Assembly: GCA_017472115.1 (NCBI GenBank)
Contig: JAFUQW010000033.1
Span: 1-59,837, forward strand
Reading direction: 5' to 3'
Length of the DNA stretch: 59,837 nt
Source: Bacteroidales bacterium
GTDB lineage: Bacteria; Bacteroidota; Bacteroidia; Bacteroidales; UBA932
Positions within the stretch are counted from its first letter, which is position 1. Each line of letters starts with the position of its first letter. A program made the translations under genes and the position numbers. Positions 27,378-36,461 of the stretch are shown here, one piece after another. The notes under the pieces were generated by a model that worked only from the letters and a program-made list of their open reading frames with translations, ran no database searches and was not told the origin of the DNA.

Positions 27378-28475
27378 CTATATCCGTGTAAATCTACCTG
27401 CCGCGGTTTCATAATATACCCTGTCCTGGGTAAGTCCGTCAACTATCCCGGCCATCCTCACCTTATTGCTGTCGGTTATGAATATCTGACCGAAATCATT
27501 ACCGGAAACCATCTGAAGAAGATTGGAAATCCTCGTCATGTCGAGCTTGTCAAAGACATCATCAAGAAGAAGGAGAGGTGCAAATCCGTAATTTCTCTTC
27601 ATTATGTCATACTGAGCGAACTTCAGCGAAACCAGAAAAGACTTCTGCTGTCCCTGAGAGCCGCAGCGTCTGATCGGATGGCCGTTCATGGTGAACAATA
27701 TGTCATCCCTCTGAATGCCTGAAGTCGTATATTTCAGCATCCTGTCCTTCTCGAAGGATGCCTGGAGAAGCTGATCCAGTCCTGCCTTGTCCAATTCGGA
27801 CTCATATTCAATGTCGATCTGTTCGGAACCTCCGGAAACCGCCCTGTAATACTCCGAGACAACCGGCCTCAGTTCCGACACGAATTTCTTCCTCGACTGA
27901 TATACCGGTTCGGCCAATGCCGACATCCTCATGTCTATGACCTCCAGAAGCGAACGGTCGGCATCCGGCTCCTTGAGCATCCTGTTGCGCTGGAGCAGAA
28001 GCCTGTTATACTGCTGGAGCGAAGTCATGTATTCCTTGTCCATCTGGGAAAGCACGGCATTGACAAAGCGACGGCGCTCATCCCCGGAGTCGCTCACAAG
28101 GGAAATGTCCGATGGCGACACCATCACGACCGGAAGTACACCGATATGCTCCGACACTTTCGAATACGGCTTGTCATCCCTGCGTACCTTCTTCTCTCCT
28201 TTTGCAGTCATCCTGACTGCGAATCTGCTCTTCAATCCGTTCTCCATACGGTAAGTCCCGGCTATGGAGAATTCTTCGGTACCATATCTGAAAGTGAATC
28301 TGTCAGAAGTTGCAAAAGCGCTCTTGGTCATCGACAGATAATGGATCGCATCAAGAAGGTTCGTCTTGCCCTCACCATTATTGCCGCTGATGCAGTTGAT
28401 GTTCGGCGAGAACTCCAGTTCCTGAAGCTCGATGTTTCTGAAATCCGAAATGACTATTTTTTCAAGAATGGGCAT
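27378..28475 (-). CDS. recF: DNA replication/repair protein RecF
   Basis: It is an SMC-like ATPase that helps RecR and RecO load RecA at gapped DNA. I start at ATG 28475 (MPILEKIVISDFRNI) because RecF proteins begin close to the SDFRN motif; a start at 28508 would add 11 atypical residues. Walker A GNNGEGKTNLL begins at residue 31, the signature VSPSDISLVSDSGDERRRF follows near 124, and Walker B LLLLDDVFDKLD is near the end. The length of 365 residues is normal. It leads the recF-DUF721-pdxB-DUF4301 run. Confidence 0.95.
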   Translation of the reverse strand: MPILEKIVISDFRNIELQELEFSPNINCISGNNGEGKTNLLDAIHYLSMTKSAFATSDRFTFRYGTEEFSIAGTYRMENGLKSRFAVRMTAKGEKKVRRDDKPYSKVSEHIGVLPVVMVSPSDISLVSDSGDERRRFVNAVLSQMDKEYMTSLQQYNRLLLQRNRMLKEPDADRSLLEVIDMRMSALAEPVYQSRKKFVSELRPVVSEYYRAVSGGSEQIDIEYESELDKAGLDQLLQASFEKDRMLKYTTSGIQRDDILFTMNGHPIRRCGSQGQQKSFLVSLKFAQYDIMKRNYGFAPLLLLDDVFDKLDMTRISNLLQMVSGNDFGQIFITDSNKVRMAGIVDGLTQDRVYYETAAGRFTRI

Positions 28476-28495
28476 AGACTGTCGGTATATCTCTG

Positions 28496-28527
28496 CAAAG
28501 TTATGCAAAAAACAGGAAACTCGTCAA
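28496..28527 (-). promoter_or_regulatory. Promoter of the recF operon
   Basis: The minus strand has TAACTTTG at 28496-28503 and a TTG at 28525-28527, 21 bp upstream. The -33 part lies within the 3' end of the preceding gene. Confidence 0.55.
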
Positions 28528-30767
28528 TTCCAAGGATCAAACTCTACGCCGAAGGATACGTTCTCTCCTGTACCGGCTCCTGACTCAGGCAATGATTCCG
28601 AAGTCTCATCGATGAGGAATACTGCCAATCTGTTGTACCCGGTATCCTCATCCCATATGTCATCGTTCGCGAGACGGATCGAGAATAAAGGATTGTCATG
28701 AAGAGTCTCCTTCGGGTCCGGAAGATTAAGATATAAAGTACATGTACCGGAGGCCTCTGAAGGAATCCTTATGGTCTTTTCCATCGTCACTGTCTCCCCT
28801 GCAAACCAGTAACGCGGATCGACATCATCACACTTGAATACAGTCTTGACTCCGTTTCCGTCAACAAGGACCAGTTCGACTGCGCGTCCGTTCATCGGAG
28901 CCGCGAAACCGGTATTCCTTATCTTGAGAATGACATGGAAGTCCTCTCCCGCCACTGCGCAAGACGGATGCCATAGATCCGAAAGCGACAGTCTGTAGCC
29001 GAGACGACGCTTGATCTCATCAATACATCCGCTGCTGTTCCATCTTCCGATCACATCCTGATTGTAATCATTGTTAAGATATGTCCAGTGATAATCCTCC
29101 ATATCCTGAAGAGAATTGCTACATGTGCAGTACTCTGACAATGCGCAAGTCTCACCGCCCATCAGGACATATCTCGTATCCTTCCTCCAGTACTCGCGGG
29201 TCTCTTCAGCGCCGAATGTACCCTGATCCGAACCTGAAGCACCGAAGCAATCGTTGAAACATGACAGACGCGCGAGATCAGACCCGTTGTAGGCCGTAGC
29301 GACAGTAAGGGTATCAATATAGCTCTCAGCATACATCATCCTTTTGAACATAGGGGTACGCAGGGCTACGGTGCGGTCTGACGGCATGGCATCCAGGAGG
29401 GCGTCCACGACTTCCTTGCGCAAGGCATGTTCATCCTCGGTCTTGGGGTTGAATACGAAGTTATCCGTATAGTACCACTCTCCCCAGACTCCTATGAAAC
29501 CTGCCTGCAGGCACATGATGACGTCTCCGTATTCCCGGAATATCGGAGTCAGCTGTTCTATGTGGCGGGCCACCCATTCAGGTGAGGCATCCCACGGCTT
29601 GTCATCTTCTCCGGCACTGTCCTTATACGAGAATCTGAGCACACATTTCGCTCCGTTGTCACGCAGAAGCTGCATCTCGTTTCTGACGCGCTGAAGAAAA
29701 CTGTCCGCAATATCGGAAGTCATATAATCAGTAAGATAATGCCCTATATGGAATATGGTACGTTTCTCAATTCTTGCAGCCAGTATATCTGTCTTTGAAA
29801 CAGGATACCCCGTACTTCTCGCCGAATAGAATCCACGTTCAGGATTGGCGATATCTTCATCAGACTCAGTGAATGACAGATGAACTGATCCTCCGATTCC
29901 GTCCAGATCGACGCAAGGCATTGAAAGTATTGTGGAGCGGAGTATCTCGTTGGTAGAAACGGACGTATTAAGGACTATGTCAACGTCTTCGGAATTCGTG
30001 ACCGTAACCTTGAAACCTTTGGAGAACCTGACCGGAGGAAGAGATATATAGAAGGATGTCTCCGAATCATCGGAAAGGCTGACACCGTCTCCGCAGTCAA
30101 GAGTCACCGAAGTACAGGACCCGTCCGACATTTCAATGACAGGAGCACTTCCGTCAGAGTAAGCGGTCACGACGGCCGGACCGGACAGTATTTCCGAATC
30201 ATTACCCTCTATTCTGACGGACTTCACTGTGCCGGAGCCCTTGAAGCTGAGCTTCATCGTTCCCATCACATTCCTGAATTTCAGAGAGTGGTCATCAACG
30301 GTCTGCGAAACCGCAGTCATCGGAAACGAGCCGTCGGCAAAACTGCCTGCCGCATAGGACTGGGTCTGTGGAAGAACGACATTACCGATCTCATATGCGG
30401 AGCTTCCGGAACCGGCAGGATTGCAAGAAAGGGATTCCATATAAGGATAAAAGGCTACATTAGGGAAGGAGTCCCCGGACTCTTCGGAACCGCTTATCAT
30501 GGCAAACACACCCTGACCTGTACCTGCCGAAGCATCGGTAACCTGATAGACATCTGCATCGGAACGTCCTCGGAATATCGCAAGTCTGTCTCCCTTGGAC
30601 CATACTATACCTGCATCTCCGGACAATGCAGTCCTGGTCTGAGAGCCCAGCGGCTCCGCAACAGCGGTAAAGTCAGTCCCGCCGGGACACGGACCGTCGG
30701 CAATCACTTCACGGCAACCGGTAAACAGAAGCGACGCCTGAACAAGAATAAACAAAAACTTCTTCAT
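28524..30767 (-). CDS. Lipoprotein: fimbrillin-like N-terminus fused to DUF4874 and DUF4832
   Basis: ATG 30767 gives the lipoprotein signal MKKFLFILVQASLLFTGC (Cys18). Residues about 20-270 resemble the fimbrillin-like fold (TRTALSGDAGIVWSKGDRLA, then YPYMESL). Residues about 290-745 match the DUF4874-DUF4832 pair: NPERGFYSARSTG, AKCVLRFSYKD, QAGFIGVWGEWYYTDNF, LMGGETCALSEYC, and a closing beta-sandwich (FHVILKIRNTGFAAPMNGR). The GVWGEWYY segment and the order of strands look like a TIM-barrel hydrolase, but no activity is established to my knowledge. It directly follows a 39-residue peptide gene, with which it is probably cotranscribed. Confidence 0.82.
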   Translation of the reverse strand: MKKFLFILVQASLLFTGCREVIADGPCPGGTDFTAVAEPLGSQTRTALSGDAGIVWSKGDRLAIFRGRSDADVYQVTDASAGTGQGVFAMISGSEESGDSFPNVAFYPYMESLSCNPAGSGSSAYEIGNVVLPQTQSYAAGSFADGSFPMTAVSQTVDDHSLKFRNVMGTMKLSFKGSGTVKSVRIEGNDSEILSGPAVVTAYSDGSAPVIEMSDGSCTSVTLDCGDGVSLSDDSETSFYISLPPVRFSKGFKVTVTNSEDVDIVLNTSVSTNEILRSTILSMPCVDLDGIGGSVHLSFTESDEDIANPERGFYSARSTGYPVSKTDILAARIEKRTIFHIGHYLTDYMTSDIADSFLQRVRNEMQLLRDNGAKCVLRFSYKDSAGEDDKPWDASPEWVARHIEQLTPIFREYGDVIMCLQAGFIGVWGEWYYTDNFVFNPKTEDEHALRKEVVDALLDAMPSDRTVALRTPMFKRMMYAESYIDTLTVATAYNGSDLARLSCFNDCFGASGSDQGTFGAEETREYWRKDTRYVLMGGETCALSEYCTCSNSLQDMEDYHWTYLNNDYNQDVIGRWNSSGCIDEIKRRLGYRLSLSDLWHPSCAVAGEDFHVILKIRNTGFAAPMNGRAVELVLVDGNGVKTVFKCDDVDPRYWFAGETVTMEKTIRIPSEASGTCTLYLNLPDPKETLHDNPLFSIRLANDDIWDEDTGYNRLAVFLIDETSESLPESGAGTGENVSFGVEFDPWN

Positions 30768-30781
30768 ATAAACCTCATCAT

Positions 30782-30901
30782 TTACCAGCCCCATGATCCG
30801 GTAACTTCCTCAAGACCTTCAAGATCGCTCTGACACAACAGGCCCTCGAAACTGATTTCGATCACATGAGCAACAGGAGTATCGTATGAAACTTCATTCA
30901 T
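30782..30901 (-). CDS. Small peptide (39 residues) preceding the fimbrillin-like lipoprotein
   Basis: It starts MNEVSYDTPVAHVIEISFEG and ends in GSWGW. It has no signal peptide. The plan resembles unannotated small Bacteroidota proteins with a hydrophobic VxEVxEIxxEG core, then a Cys/Ser, an acidic stretch and an aromatic end. An upstream extension to 31078 is in frame but looks non-coding. The stop lies 14 bp before the next gene's start, implying one transcript. Function unknown; this is a moderate-confidence call based on pattern and spacing. Confidence 0.6.
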   Translation of the reverse strand: MNEVSYDTPVAHVIEISFEGLLCQSDLEGLEEVTGSWGW

Positions 30902-31031
30902 GATAAAACATTTTGAAGAAGTAAAGATACAACTATAATTTAAATAAAGAAACTCTTTGAATTCTTCTCCGGGAAATTTTATTGAAAAAAGAATATTTCT
31001 CATTTTAGTGATGTGTAAAAAGTTTCGGGCC

Positions 31032-31062
31032 TTTGTGGTTTTGACAAAATTTCCTAAATTTG
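31032..31062 (+). promoter_or_regulatory. Promoter of the TPR-yebC operon
   Basis: TTTG at 31032-31035, 19 bp, then TAAATTTG at 31055-31062: a near-perfect Bacteroidota promoter. A short inverted repeat GTACTCT/AGAGTAC (31080-31086 and 31102-31108) lies in the leader. Confidence 0.7.
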
Positions 31063-31146
31063 CGGGCTGTTTGTACATCGTACTCTCCGACCTTCACCTG
31101 AAGAGTACCCGAACACATTGAAAGACAAATGATAAAACTAACAGAT

Positions 31147-31815
31147 ATGGCTAAAGAAATCAAAAATCAGAATGCCGAAGCAGTCGTTGAGGCAGTCTCC
31201 AAGACAGAGAAGTTCTTCAACGAGAACGGCAAGCTTCTTTCCATCATTGCAGTTGCAGTGGTTGTAATCGCAGCAGGTATCTTCTGCTGGTTCAAGTTCG
31301 CATATCAGCCTAAGGTCGAAGAGGCCCAGGGCCAGATGGCATATGCTGAGCAGAATTTCCGCGCAGGTGACTTCGAACTTGCCCTCAACGGTGACGGCAA
31401 CGTGCTCGGTTTCGCACAGGTTATCGACGAGTACGGTGCGAAGGCCGGCAAGTCGGTTTACTTCTATGCAGGAGTATGCGAGCTCCAGCTCGGAAACTGG
31501 GATGCAGCCATCAGGTATCTCAACTCATACAAGGGTAAGGATGCCATCCTCAAGGCTCGCGCTACAGCATGCATCGGTGACGCATACGTAGGTCTCGAGA
31601 ACTACGGCAAGGCTCTCGGATATTTCGAGAAGGCCGCTGCAATGGCTGACAACATCTATGCTGCAGGCTATCTCCTCAAGGCCGGCGTGACAGCTGAGAA
31701 GCTCGGACAGAACGCAAAGGCACTCGAGTGCTACAAGAAGATCAAGGATCAGTATCCTTCATCAATGGAAGGCTACGATGTTGACAAGTATATCGGAAGA
31801 ATCGAAAACAGATAA
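31147..31815 (+). CDS. Membrane-anchored TPR protein (YfgM-like)
   Basis: From ATG 31147 (MAKEIKNQNAEAVVEAVSK) a charged cytoplasmic segment leads to one membrane helix (LLSIIAVAVVVIAAGIFCWF, about 30-49). A soluble part of TPR helices follows (YFYAGVCELQLGNWDAAIRY, ACIGDAYVGLENYGKALGYF, KAGVTAEKLGQNAKALECYK). An ATG at 31129 would add six residues. Such single-pass TPR proteins can assist envelope protein folding; the role here is unknown. The stop lies 2 bp before the yebC start, so the two are coupled. Confidence 0.85.
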   Translation: MAKEIKNQNAEAVVEAVSKTEKFFNENGKLLSIIAVAVVVIAAGIFCWFKFAYQPKVEEAQGQMAYAEQNFRAGDFELALNGDGNVLGFAQVIDEYGAKAGKSVYFYAGVCELQLGNWDAAIRYLNSYKGKDAILKARATACIGDAYVGLENYGKALGYFEKAAAMADNIYAAGYLLKAGVTAEKLGQNAKALECYKKIKDQYPSSMEGYDVDKYIGRIENR

Positions 31816-31817
31816 TC

Positions 31818-32549
31818 ATGGGAAGAGCGTTTGAGTTCCGCAAGGAAAGAAAATTCAAGAGATGGGGTCATATGGCCCGTGTATTCACCAAGATCGGAAA
31901 GGAAATCACAATTGCTGTAAAGCAGGGAGGTCCGGACGTAACAGGTAATCCACGTCTCCGCGCACTTATCCAGACAGCTCGAAGCGAGAACATGCCTAAG
32001 GATAATATCGAGCGCGCCATCAAGAGGGCTACAGACAAGGATCAGGCTGACTACAAGGAGGTTGTATTCGAGGGTTACGGTCCTCATGGAATTGCTGTCC
32101 TCGTCGAGGCAGCTACCGACAACAACAACCGCACTGTAGCAAACGTACGTTCATATTTCACAAAGAGCGGCGGATCGCTCGGAACTTCAGGCAGTGTTGA
32201 CTACATGTTCGACCGCAAATGTATGTTCCGCATGAAATCTGCCAACCCATACGATCTGGAAGAGCTCGAACTTGAGCTTATCGACTATGGTGTGGAGGAG
32301 ATCTTCGAGGAGGAAAATGAAAACGAAGAAATGGAAATCGTTCTCTACGGAGAGTTCACCGCATTCAACTCAATCCAGAAATGGATCGAGGACAACGGAT
32401 ACGAGCTCATCGCAGCAGAGTTCACAAGACTTCCTAATGTCGAGCTCAAGGTGCTTGAGGGCGATGCAAAGGCTGATGTCGAGAAACTCATCGAGCGTAT
32501 CGAGGAGGATGACGACGTTCAGAATGTATATACTACGATGCAGCCGTAA
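31818..32549 (+). CDS. YebC/PmpR-family transcriptional or translational regulator
   Basis: Family signatures are the start MGRAFEFRKERKFKRWGHMA, then the KIGKEITIAVKQGGPDVTGN motif, the NMPKDNIERAIKRAT block near residue 56, and FEGYGPHGIAVLVEAATDN. The length of 243 residues is normal. Members act as DNA-binding regulators or as translation factors for proline-rich stretches (TACO1/YebC2 type). It ends ahead of a strong terminator at 32573-32603. Confidence 0.93.
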   Translation: MGRAFEFRKERKFKRWGHMARVFTKIGKEITIAVKQGGPDVTGNPRLRALIQTARSENMPKDNIERAIKRATDKDQADYKEVVFEGYGPHGIAVLVEAATDNNNRTVANVRSYFTKSGGSLGTSGSVDYMFDRKCMFRMKSANPYDLEELELELIDYGVEEIFEEENENEEMEIVLYGEFTAFNSIQKWIEDNGYELIAAEFTRLPNVELKVLEGDAKADVEKLIERIEEDDDVQNVYTTMQP

Positions 32550-32572
32550 TGCGGAAGTTGCAATTTCATCTG

Positions 32573-32603
32573 ACGGTGACCTCGATAAGGTCACCGTTTT
32601 TTT
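32573..32603 (+). terminator. Rho-independent terminator after yebC
   Basis: A perfect 10-bp stem, ACGGTGACCT (32573-32582) with AGGTCACCGT (32588-32597), with a five-base loop and a run of seven T. Confidence 0.92.
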
Positions 32604-32654
32604 CGCCACTTACTGCAGAGTGTGGCGTTTTTTAGGATAATGGGTGGCATTTGG

Positions 32655-32684
32655 TTTGAAGAATGCGAAAAAATGCTATCTTTG
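32655..32684 (+). promoter_or_regulatory. Promoter of the methylmalonyl-CoA decarboxylase operon
   Basis: TTTG at 32655-32658, 18 bp, then TATCTTTG at 32677-32684, the best match to the Bacteroidota consensus in the window. Confidence 0.8.
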
Positions 32685-32750
32685 CCAAATATGCCTTTTT
32701 TAGAAAGGTGATTTCACAACCGCAAAAACAGTTGGAAAAACACTAATTAT

Positions 32751-34313
32751 ATGAGTATTCAACAGGAAAAGATCAAAGAACTGGTAGAGCGCAGAGCAAC
32801 TGCGAAAATGGGCGGAGGCCAGAAAAGGATTGACGCTCAGCACCAGAAAGGCAAGCTGACCGCACGTGAGAGGCTTGCACTGCTCCTCGACGAAGGAAGC
32901 TTCGAAGAGTTCGACATGTTCGTGCAGCATCGCTGTACTAATTTCGGCATGGACAAGACAAAGTTCGACGGAGACGGCGTTGTTACTGGCATGGGTACGA
33001 TTGACGGACGTCTTGTATATGTGTTCGCACAGGATTTCACCGTCACCGGAGGCTCTCTCTCGGAGACCATGGCTCAGAAGATATGCAAGGTCATGGACAT
33101 GGCGGTACGTAACGGAGCACCGTTCATCGGTCTCAACGATTCAGGCGGAGCAAGAATACAGGAAGGCGTATGTTCTCTTGCCGGTTTCGGTGAGATATTC
33201 GAACGAAACATCCTTGCATCCGGCGTCATTCCTCAGATTTCCGGAATCTTCGGTCCATGTGCCGGAGGCGCAGTATATTCACCTGCCCTTACCGACTTCA
33301 CAGTCATGATCAAGGATACTTCATATATGTTCCTTACAGGTCCCGGAGTCGTCAAGACCGTAACAGGAGAGACCGTGACACAGGAGGAGCTCGGTGGCGC
33401 CAGCGTACACGCAACCAAGAGCGGAGTCGCGCATTTCGCTGCAGAGAATGAAGAAGAAGGGATTCAGACCATCAAGGCTCTGCTCGGATTCCTTCCTTCA
33501 AGCAACCGTGAAGAAGCTCCTTTCGTAGAGACATGCGACCCTGCCGGGAGAGTTGATGACGCTCTCAATGATATAATTCCGGACAATCCCAACAAGTCAT
33601 ACGACATGTATCAGGTCATCGGCAGCATCGTCGATGACGGGAAGTTCCTTGAAGTCCACAAGAGCTGGGCGAAGAACATCATCGTCGGATTCGCACATAT
33701 GAACGGACGTTCGGTCGGCATCGTTGCCAACCAGCCTAAGATACTTGCAGGAGTCCTTGACATCAATGCTTCACGCAAGGCTGCACGTTTCGTACGTTTC
33801 TGCGACGCATTCAACATTCCTCTTGTGACTCTCGTTGACGTTCCGGGATTCCTCTGCGGAACACAGCAGGAATACGGCGGCATCATCACCAACGGTGCAA
33901 AACTTCTTTACGCTTATGGTGAGGCAACAGTTCCGAAAGTGACTGTGACACTACGCAAATCATACGGCGGTGCACATATCGTGATGAGCTGCAAGCAGCT
34001 TCGCGGAGACATAAACTATGCATGGCCGTCTGCAAACATCGCAGTAATGGGTGCGGAAGGTGCAGTGGAGATCCTTTACTCGAAGGATATCAAGGCTATG
34101 ACAGACCCGGCAGAGCAGGCTAAGGTCGCCGAGGAGAAGAAGTCCGAATACAACGACCTCTTCTGCAATCCATACAATGCGGCATCATACGGCTATATCG
34201 ATGATGTCATCGAGCCACGCAACACACGTTTCCGTGTGATCAGAGCACTTGAGCAGCTTGCCGGCAAGGAGCAGGAGAATCCTTGGAAGAAGCATGACAA
34301 CCTCCCACTCTAA
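32751..34313 (+). CDS. mmdA: Methylmalonyl-CoA decarboxylase alpha subunit (carboxyltransferase)
   Basis: It transfers the carboxyl group of methylmalonyl-CoA to the biotin carrier, forming propionyl-CoA in the succinate-propionate pathway. It belongs to the acyl-CoA carboxylase beta family (520 residues): [19 protein letters not shown] near 35, the oxyanion motifs [13 protein letters not shown] and [12 protein letters not shown], and [20 protein letters not shown]. The same fold serves propionyl-CoA carboxylase, but the next genes are a small OadG-type subunit, a biotin carrier and a sodium-pumping membrane subunit, which identifies the decarboxylase. A carboxylase-type alpha subunit also argues against oxaloacetate decarboxylase. 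Confidence 0.92.
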   Translation: MSIQQEKIKELVERRATAKMGGGQKRIDAQHQKGKLTARERLALLLDEGSFEEFDMFVQHRCTNFGMDKTKFDGDGVVTGMGTIDGRLVYVFAQDFTVTGGSLSETMAQKICKVMDMAVRNGAPFIGLNDSGGARIQEGVCSLAGFGEIFERNILASGVIPQISGIFGPCAGGAVYSPALTDFTVMIKDTSYMFLTGPGVVKTVTGETVTQEELGGASVHATKSGVAHFAAENEEEGIQTIKALLGFLPSSNREEAPFVETCDPAGRVDDALNDIIPDNPNKSYDMYQVIGSIVDDGKFLEVHKSWAKNIIVGFAHMNGRSVGIVANQPKILAGVLDINASRKAARFVRFCDAFNIPLVTLVDVPGFLCGTQQEYGGIITNGAKLLYAYGEATVPKVTVTLRKSYGGAHIVMSCKQLRGDINYAWPSANIAVMGAEGAVEILYSKDIKAMTDPAEQAKVAEEKKSEYNDLFCNPYNAASYGYIDDVIEPRNTRFRVIRALEQLAGKEQENPWKKHDNLPL

Positions 34314-34325
34314 AGAATCTGCAAC

Positions 34326-34712
34326 ATGAATACGTTTATGCTATTGCAGACATCCGAAAAAGTCCTGGCAAAGAGTGCCGAGATGTTGGAGAAAGACCCT
34401 CACGGAGCGATCATCACACTCGTATCCGTAACTGTGGTTTTCACGGCCCTGCTCATTCTCTGGGGCGCCTACACCTTTATCGGCAAACTGTCTTCAGGAC
34501 AGATAAAGCTTCCTGAACGCAAGAAGAAGGCACCGGCACCGAAGGCTGCCGGCACGGCTCCGGACAAAGAAGTCGCTGCCGCAATCGCCCTTGCACTTGA
34601 CCAGGAAATGAACGGAGAAGTCTATGCCGCAATCGGCACGGCTCTGCACCTTTATTTGAACGACACGGTTCACGATTTAGAAAGTTATGTAATCACCATC
34701 AAACGCAAATGA
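34326..34712 (+). CDS. Sodium-pumping decarboxylase small subunit (OadG-like)
   Basis: This 128-residue protein has one membrane helix (AIITLVSVTVVFTALLILW, about 28-46), a basic Pro/Ala linker (KKKAPAPKAAG) and a short helical tail (EVAAAIALALDQEMNGEV). That is the plan of OadG/MmdD subunits, which hold the peripheral and membrane parts together. The C-terminal LESYVITIKRK resembles the tail that contacts the carboxyltransferase. It lies between the alpha subunit and biotin carrier genes. Confidence 0.85.
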   Translation: MNTFMLLQTSEKVLAKSAEMLEKDPHGAIITLVSVTVVFTALLILWGAYTFIGKLSSGQIKLPERKKKAPAPKAAGTAPDKEVAAAIALALDQEMNGEVYAAIGTALHLYLNDTVHDLESYVITIKRK

Positions 34713-34717
34713 CAGTC

Positions 34718-35158
34718 ATGAAAGAATATAAATTCAAGATCAACGGCAACGATTATAATGTTGCTATCAACTCAGTAGAAGGCAATCTCGCATCAGTAAC
34801 AGTGAACGGCACGCCATATCAGGTAGAGCTTGAGAATGCTCCGGCAGCCGCTCCTGTCCAGGCAGTACCTGCAACACCGGTTGCTGCACCTGCACCAGCC
34901 GCTGCAGCTCCGGCTGCTTCTCCGGCACCTCAGCCGTCAGGAGCAGGAAAGGCAGTGACTTCACCTCTCCCGGGCGTGATCATAGCGCTCAAGGTGAATG
35001 TAGGGGACACCGTGAAGCCCGGTCAGGTCGTAGCTGTGCTCGAAGCAATGAAGATGGAGAATGACATTGAAGCCGAATTCGGCGGAACAGTCACAGCCAT
35101 CAATGTAGCCAAGGGTGATTCAGTACTTGAAGGTGCTTCAATCGTTACCATCGCGTAA
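34718..35158 (+). CDS. mmdC: Biotin carrier subunit of the decarboxylase
   Basis: It is a biotinylated swinging arm that moves the carboxyl group to the membrane subunit. It starts MKEYKFKINGNDYNV; an ATG at 34709 would overlap the previous stop and add three residues. A long Ala/Pro linker (about 40-75) joins to the biotinyl domain, with EAMKMEN marking the biotinylated Lys112. The length of about 146 residues is usual for this subunit. Confidence 0.93.
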   Translation: MKEYKFKINGNDYNVAINSVEGNLASVTVNGTPYQVELENAPAAAPVQAVPATPVAAPAPAAAAPAASPAPQPSGAGKAVTSPLPGVIIALKVNVGDTVKPGQVVAVLEAMKMENDIEAEFGGTVTAINVAKGDSVLEGASIVTIA

Positions 35159-35175
35159 TCTTATAGCAGAGAACC

Positions 35176-36318
35176 ATGAATACAGTAGTTGAAAGTCTGC
35201 AGCAGTTCTGGGGCTACACCGGCTTCGCCAACATGACCTGGCAGCATATACTGATGATAATCATCGGTATAGCCTTCATAACAGTTGCAATTCTGAAGGA
35301 TTGGGAACCTCTTCTTCTGGTTCCGATCGGATTCGGAATGATCATCGGAAACATTCCGTTCACCGAAGGACTTCAGGTCGGAATCTATGAGCAGGGTTCA
35401 GTCATGAACATCCTCTACCAGGGTGTCCAGAAAGGATGGTATCCGCCATTGATCTTCCTGGGTATCGGTGCCATGACCGACTTCTCGGCCCTGATTTCCC
35501 AGCCGAGGCTGATGCTTATCGGAGCCGCTGCACAGATCGGTATCTTCGGAGCATACGTAATCGCCCTTCACATGGGATTCACACCGGCAGAATCAGGTGC
35601 CATCGGCATAATCGGAGGAGCTGACGGTCCGACAGCCATCTTCCTTTCGTCAAAGCTTGCACCCCATCTCATGGGAGCGATCGCTGTATCGGCATATTCC
35701 TACATGGCTCTTGTGCCGGTGATCCAGAGACCGATAATGCTGCTCATGACGACCAAGAAGGAAAGACTTATCCGTATGGCTCCTCCAAGAGTGGTCAGCC
35801 AGAGAGAGAAGATAATCTTCCCTATAGTAGGTTTCATCCTCACAGCCCTCATCGTTCCATCCGGAATGCCGCTTCTCGGCATGCTCTTCTTCGGAAACCT
35901 TCTCAAGGAAAGCGGAGTGACAAAGAGACTTGCCGAAACCGCACGCGGACCGCTCATCGATGTTGTGACAATCCTAATCGGAGTGACAGTGGGATGTTCT
36001 ACTCAGGCGAATGTGTTCCTCACAGTCAATTCCGTGAAGATCTTCGCACTCGGCCTGATGTCCTTCGTCATCGCTACAATCTGTGGTGTAGGATTCGTAA
36101 AGATCATTAATCTATTCCTCAAGGAAGGACGCAAGATCAATCCGCTCATCGGTAATGCAGGTGTGTCTGCCGTTCCGGATGCTGCACGCGTATCACAGAA
36201 TGTAGGCCGCGAGTTCGACAAGAACAACCACCTTCTCATGCATGCAATGGCTCCGAATGTGGCCGGCGTGATCGGATCGGCCGTAGCGGCAGGTATCCTC
36301 CTCAGTTTCCTCGGATAG
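35176..36318 (+). CDS. mmdB: Sodium-translocating decarboxylase beta subunit
   Basis: This integral membrane subunit decarboxylates carboxybiotin and exports sodium ions. The 380 residues form about nine to eleven membrane segments. Family motifs are GMIIGNIPFTEG near 57, GAIGIIGGADGPTAIF near 140 (the conserved Asp-containing ion-binding loop) and NAGVSAVPDAARVSQNVG near 325. It is the last gene of the operon and is followed by two strong hairpins. Confidence 0.94.
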   Translation: MNTVVESLQQFWGYTGFANMTWQHILMIIIGIAFITVAILKDWEPLLLVPIGFGMIIGNIPFTEGLQVGIYEQGSVMNILYQGVQKGWYPPLIFLGIGAMTDFSALISQPRLMLIGAAAQIGIFGAYVIALHMGFTPAESGAIGIIGGADGPTAIFLSSKLAPHLMGAIAVSAYSYMALVPVIQRPIMLLMTTKKERLIRMAPPRVVSQREKIIFPIVGFILTALIVPSGMPLLGMLFFGNLLKESGVTKRLAETARGPLIDVVTILIGVTVGCSTQANVFLTVNSVKIFALGLMSFVIATICGVGFVKIINLFLKEGRKINPLIGNAGVSAVPDAARVSQNVGREFDKNNHLLMHAMAPNVAGVIGSAVAAGILLSFLG

Positions 36319-36356
36319 CCGCTGGCACCTAACACACTGAATATCAATAAATTCAT

Positions 36357-36392
36357 ATAAATCGCTGCTGCATTCCGACAGCAGCGATTTAT
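36357..36392 (+). terminator. Terminator after the decarboxylase operon
   Basis: A perfect 14-bp stem joins 36357-36370 (ATAAATCGCTGCTG) with 36379-36392, with an eight-base loop. The T-tail is weak (ATTTAAAA). Confidence 0.8.
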
Positions 36393-36397
36393 ATTTA

Positions 36398-36433
36398 AAA
36401 GACTGGCACACAGTGTGTTACGCGCCAGTCTTT
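36398..36433. terminator. Second hairpin between mmdB and metH
   Basis: AAAGACTGGC (36398-36407) pairs with GCCAGTCTTT (36424-36433), enclosing a small inner palindrome ACACAGTGTGT. It forms a tandem with the preceding terminator. Confidence 0.6.
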
Positions 36434-36453
36434 CAAATTTTGCAGAAAAGCAG

Positions 36454-36461
36454 TAAATTTG
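36454..36461 (+). promoter_or_regulatory. -7 promoter box of metH
   Basis: TAAATTTG, an exact TAnnTTTG match, 18 bp before the metH ATG. The -33 element is poor (TTTC at 36431-36434 at the right distance). No cobalamin or SAM riboswitch fold is apparent in the short leader. Confidence 0.5.

Noticed and set aside
30902..31078. N-terminal extension of the 39-residue peptide to 98 residues
   Set aside because: The extra part is low-complexity, covers the likely promoter of the opposite gene, and lacks the pattern seen in the last 39 codons.
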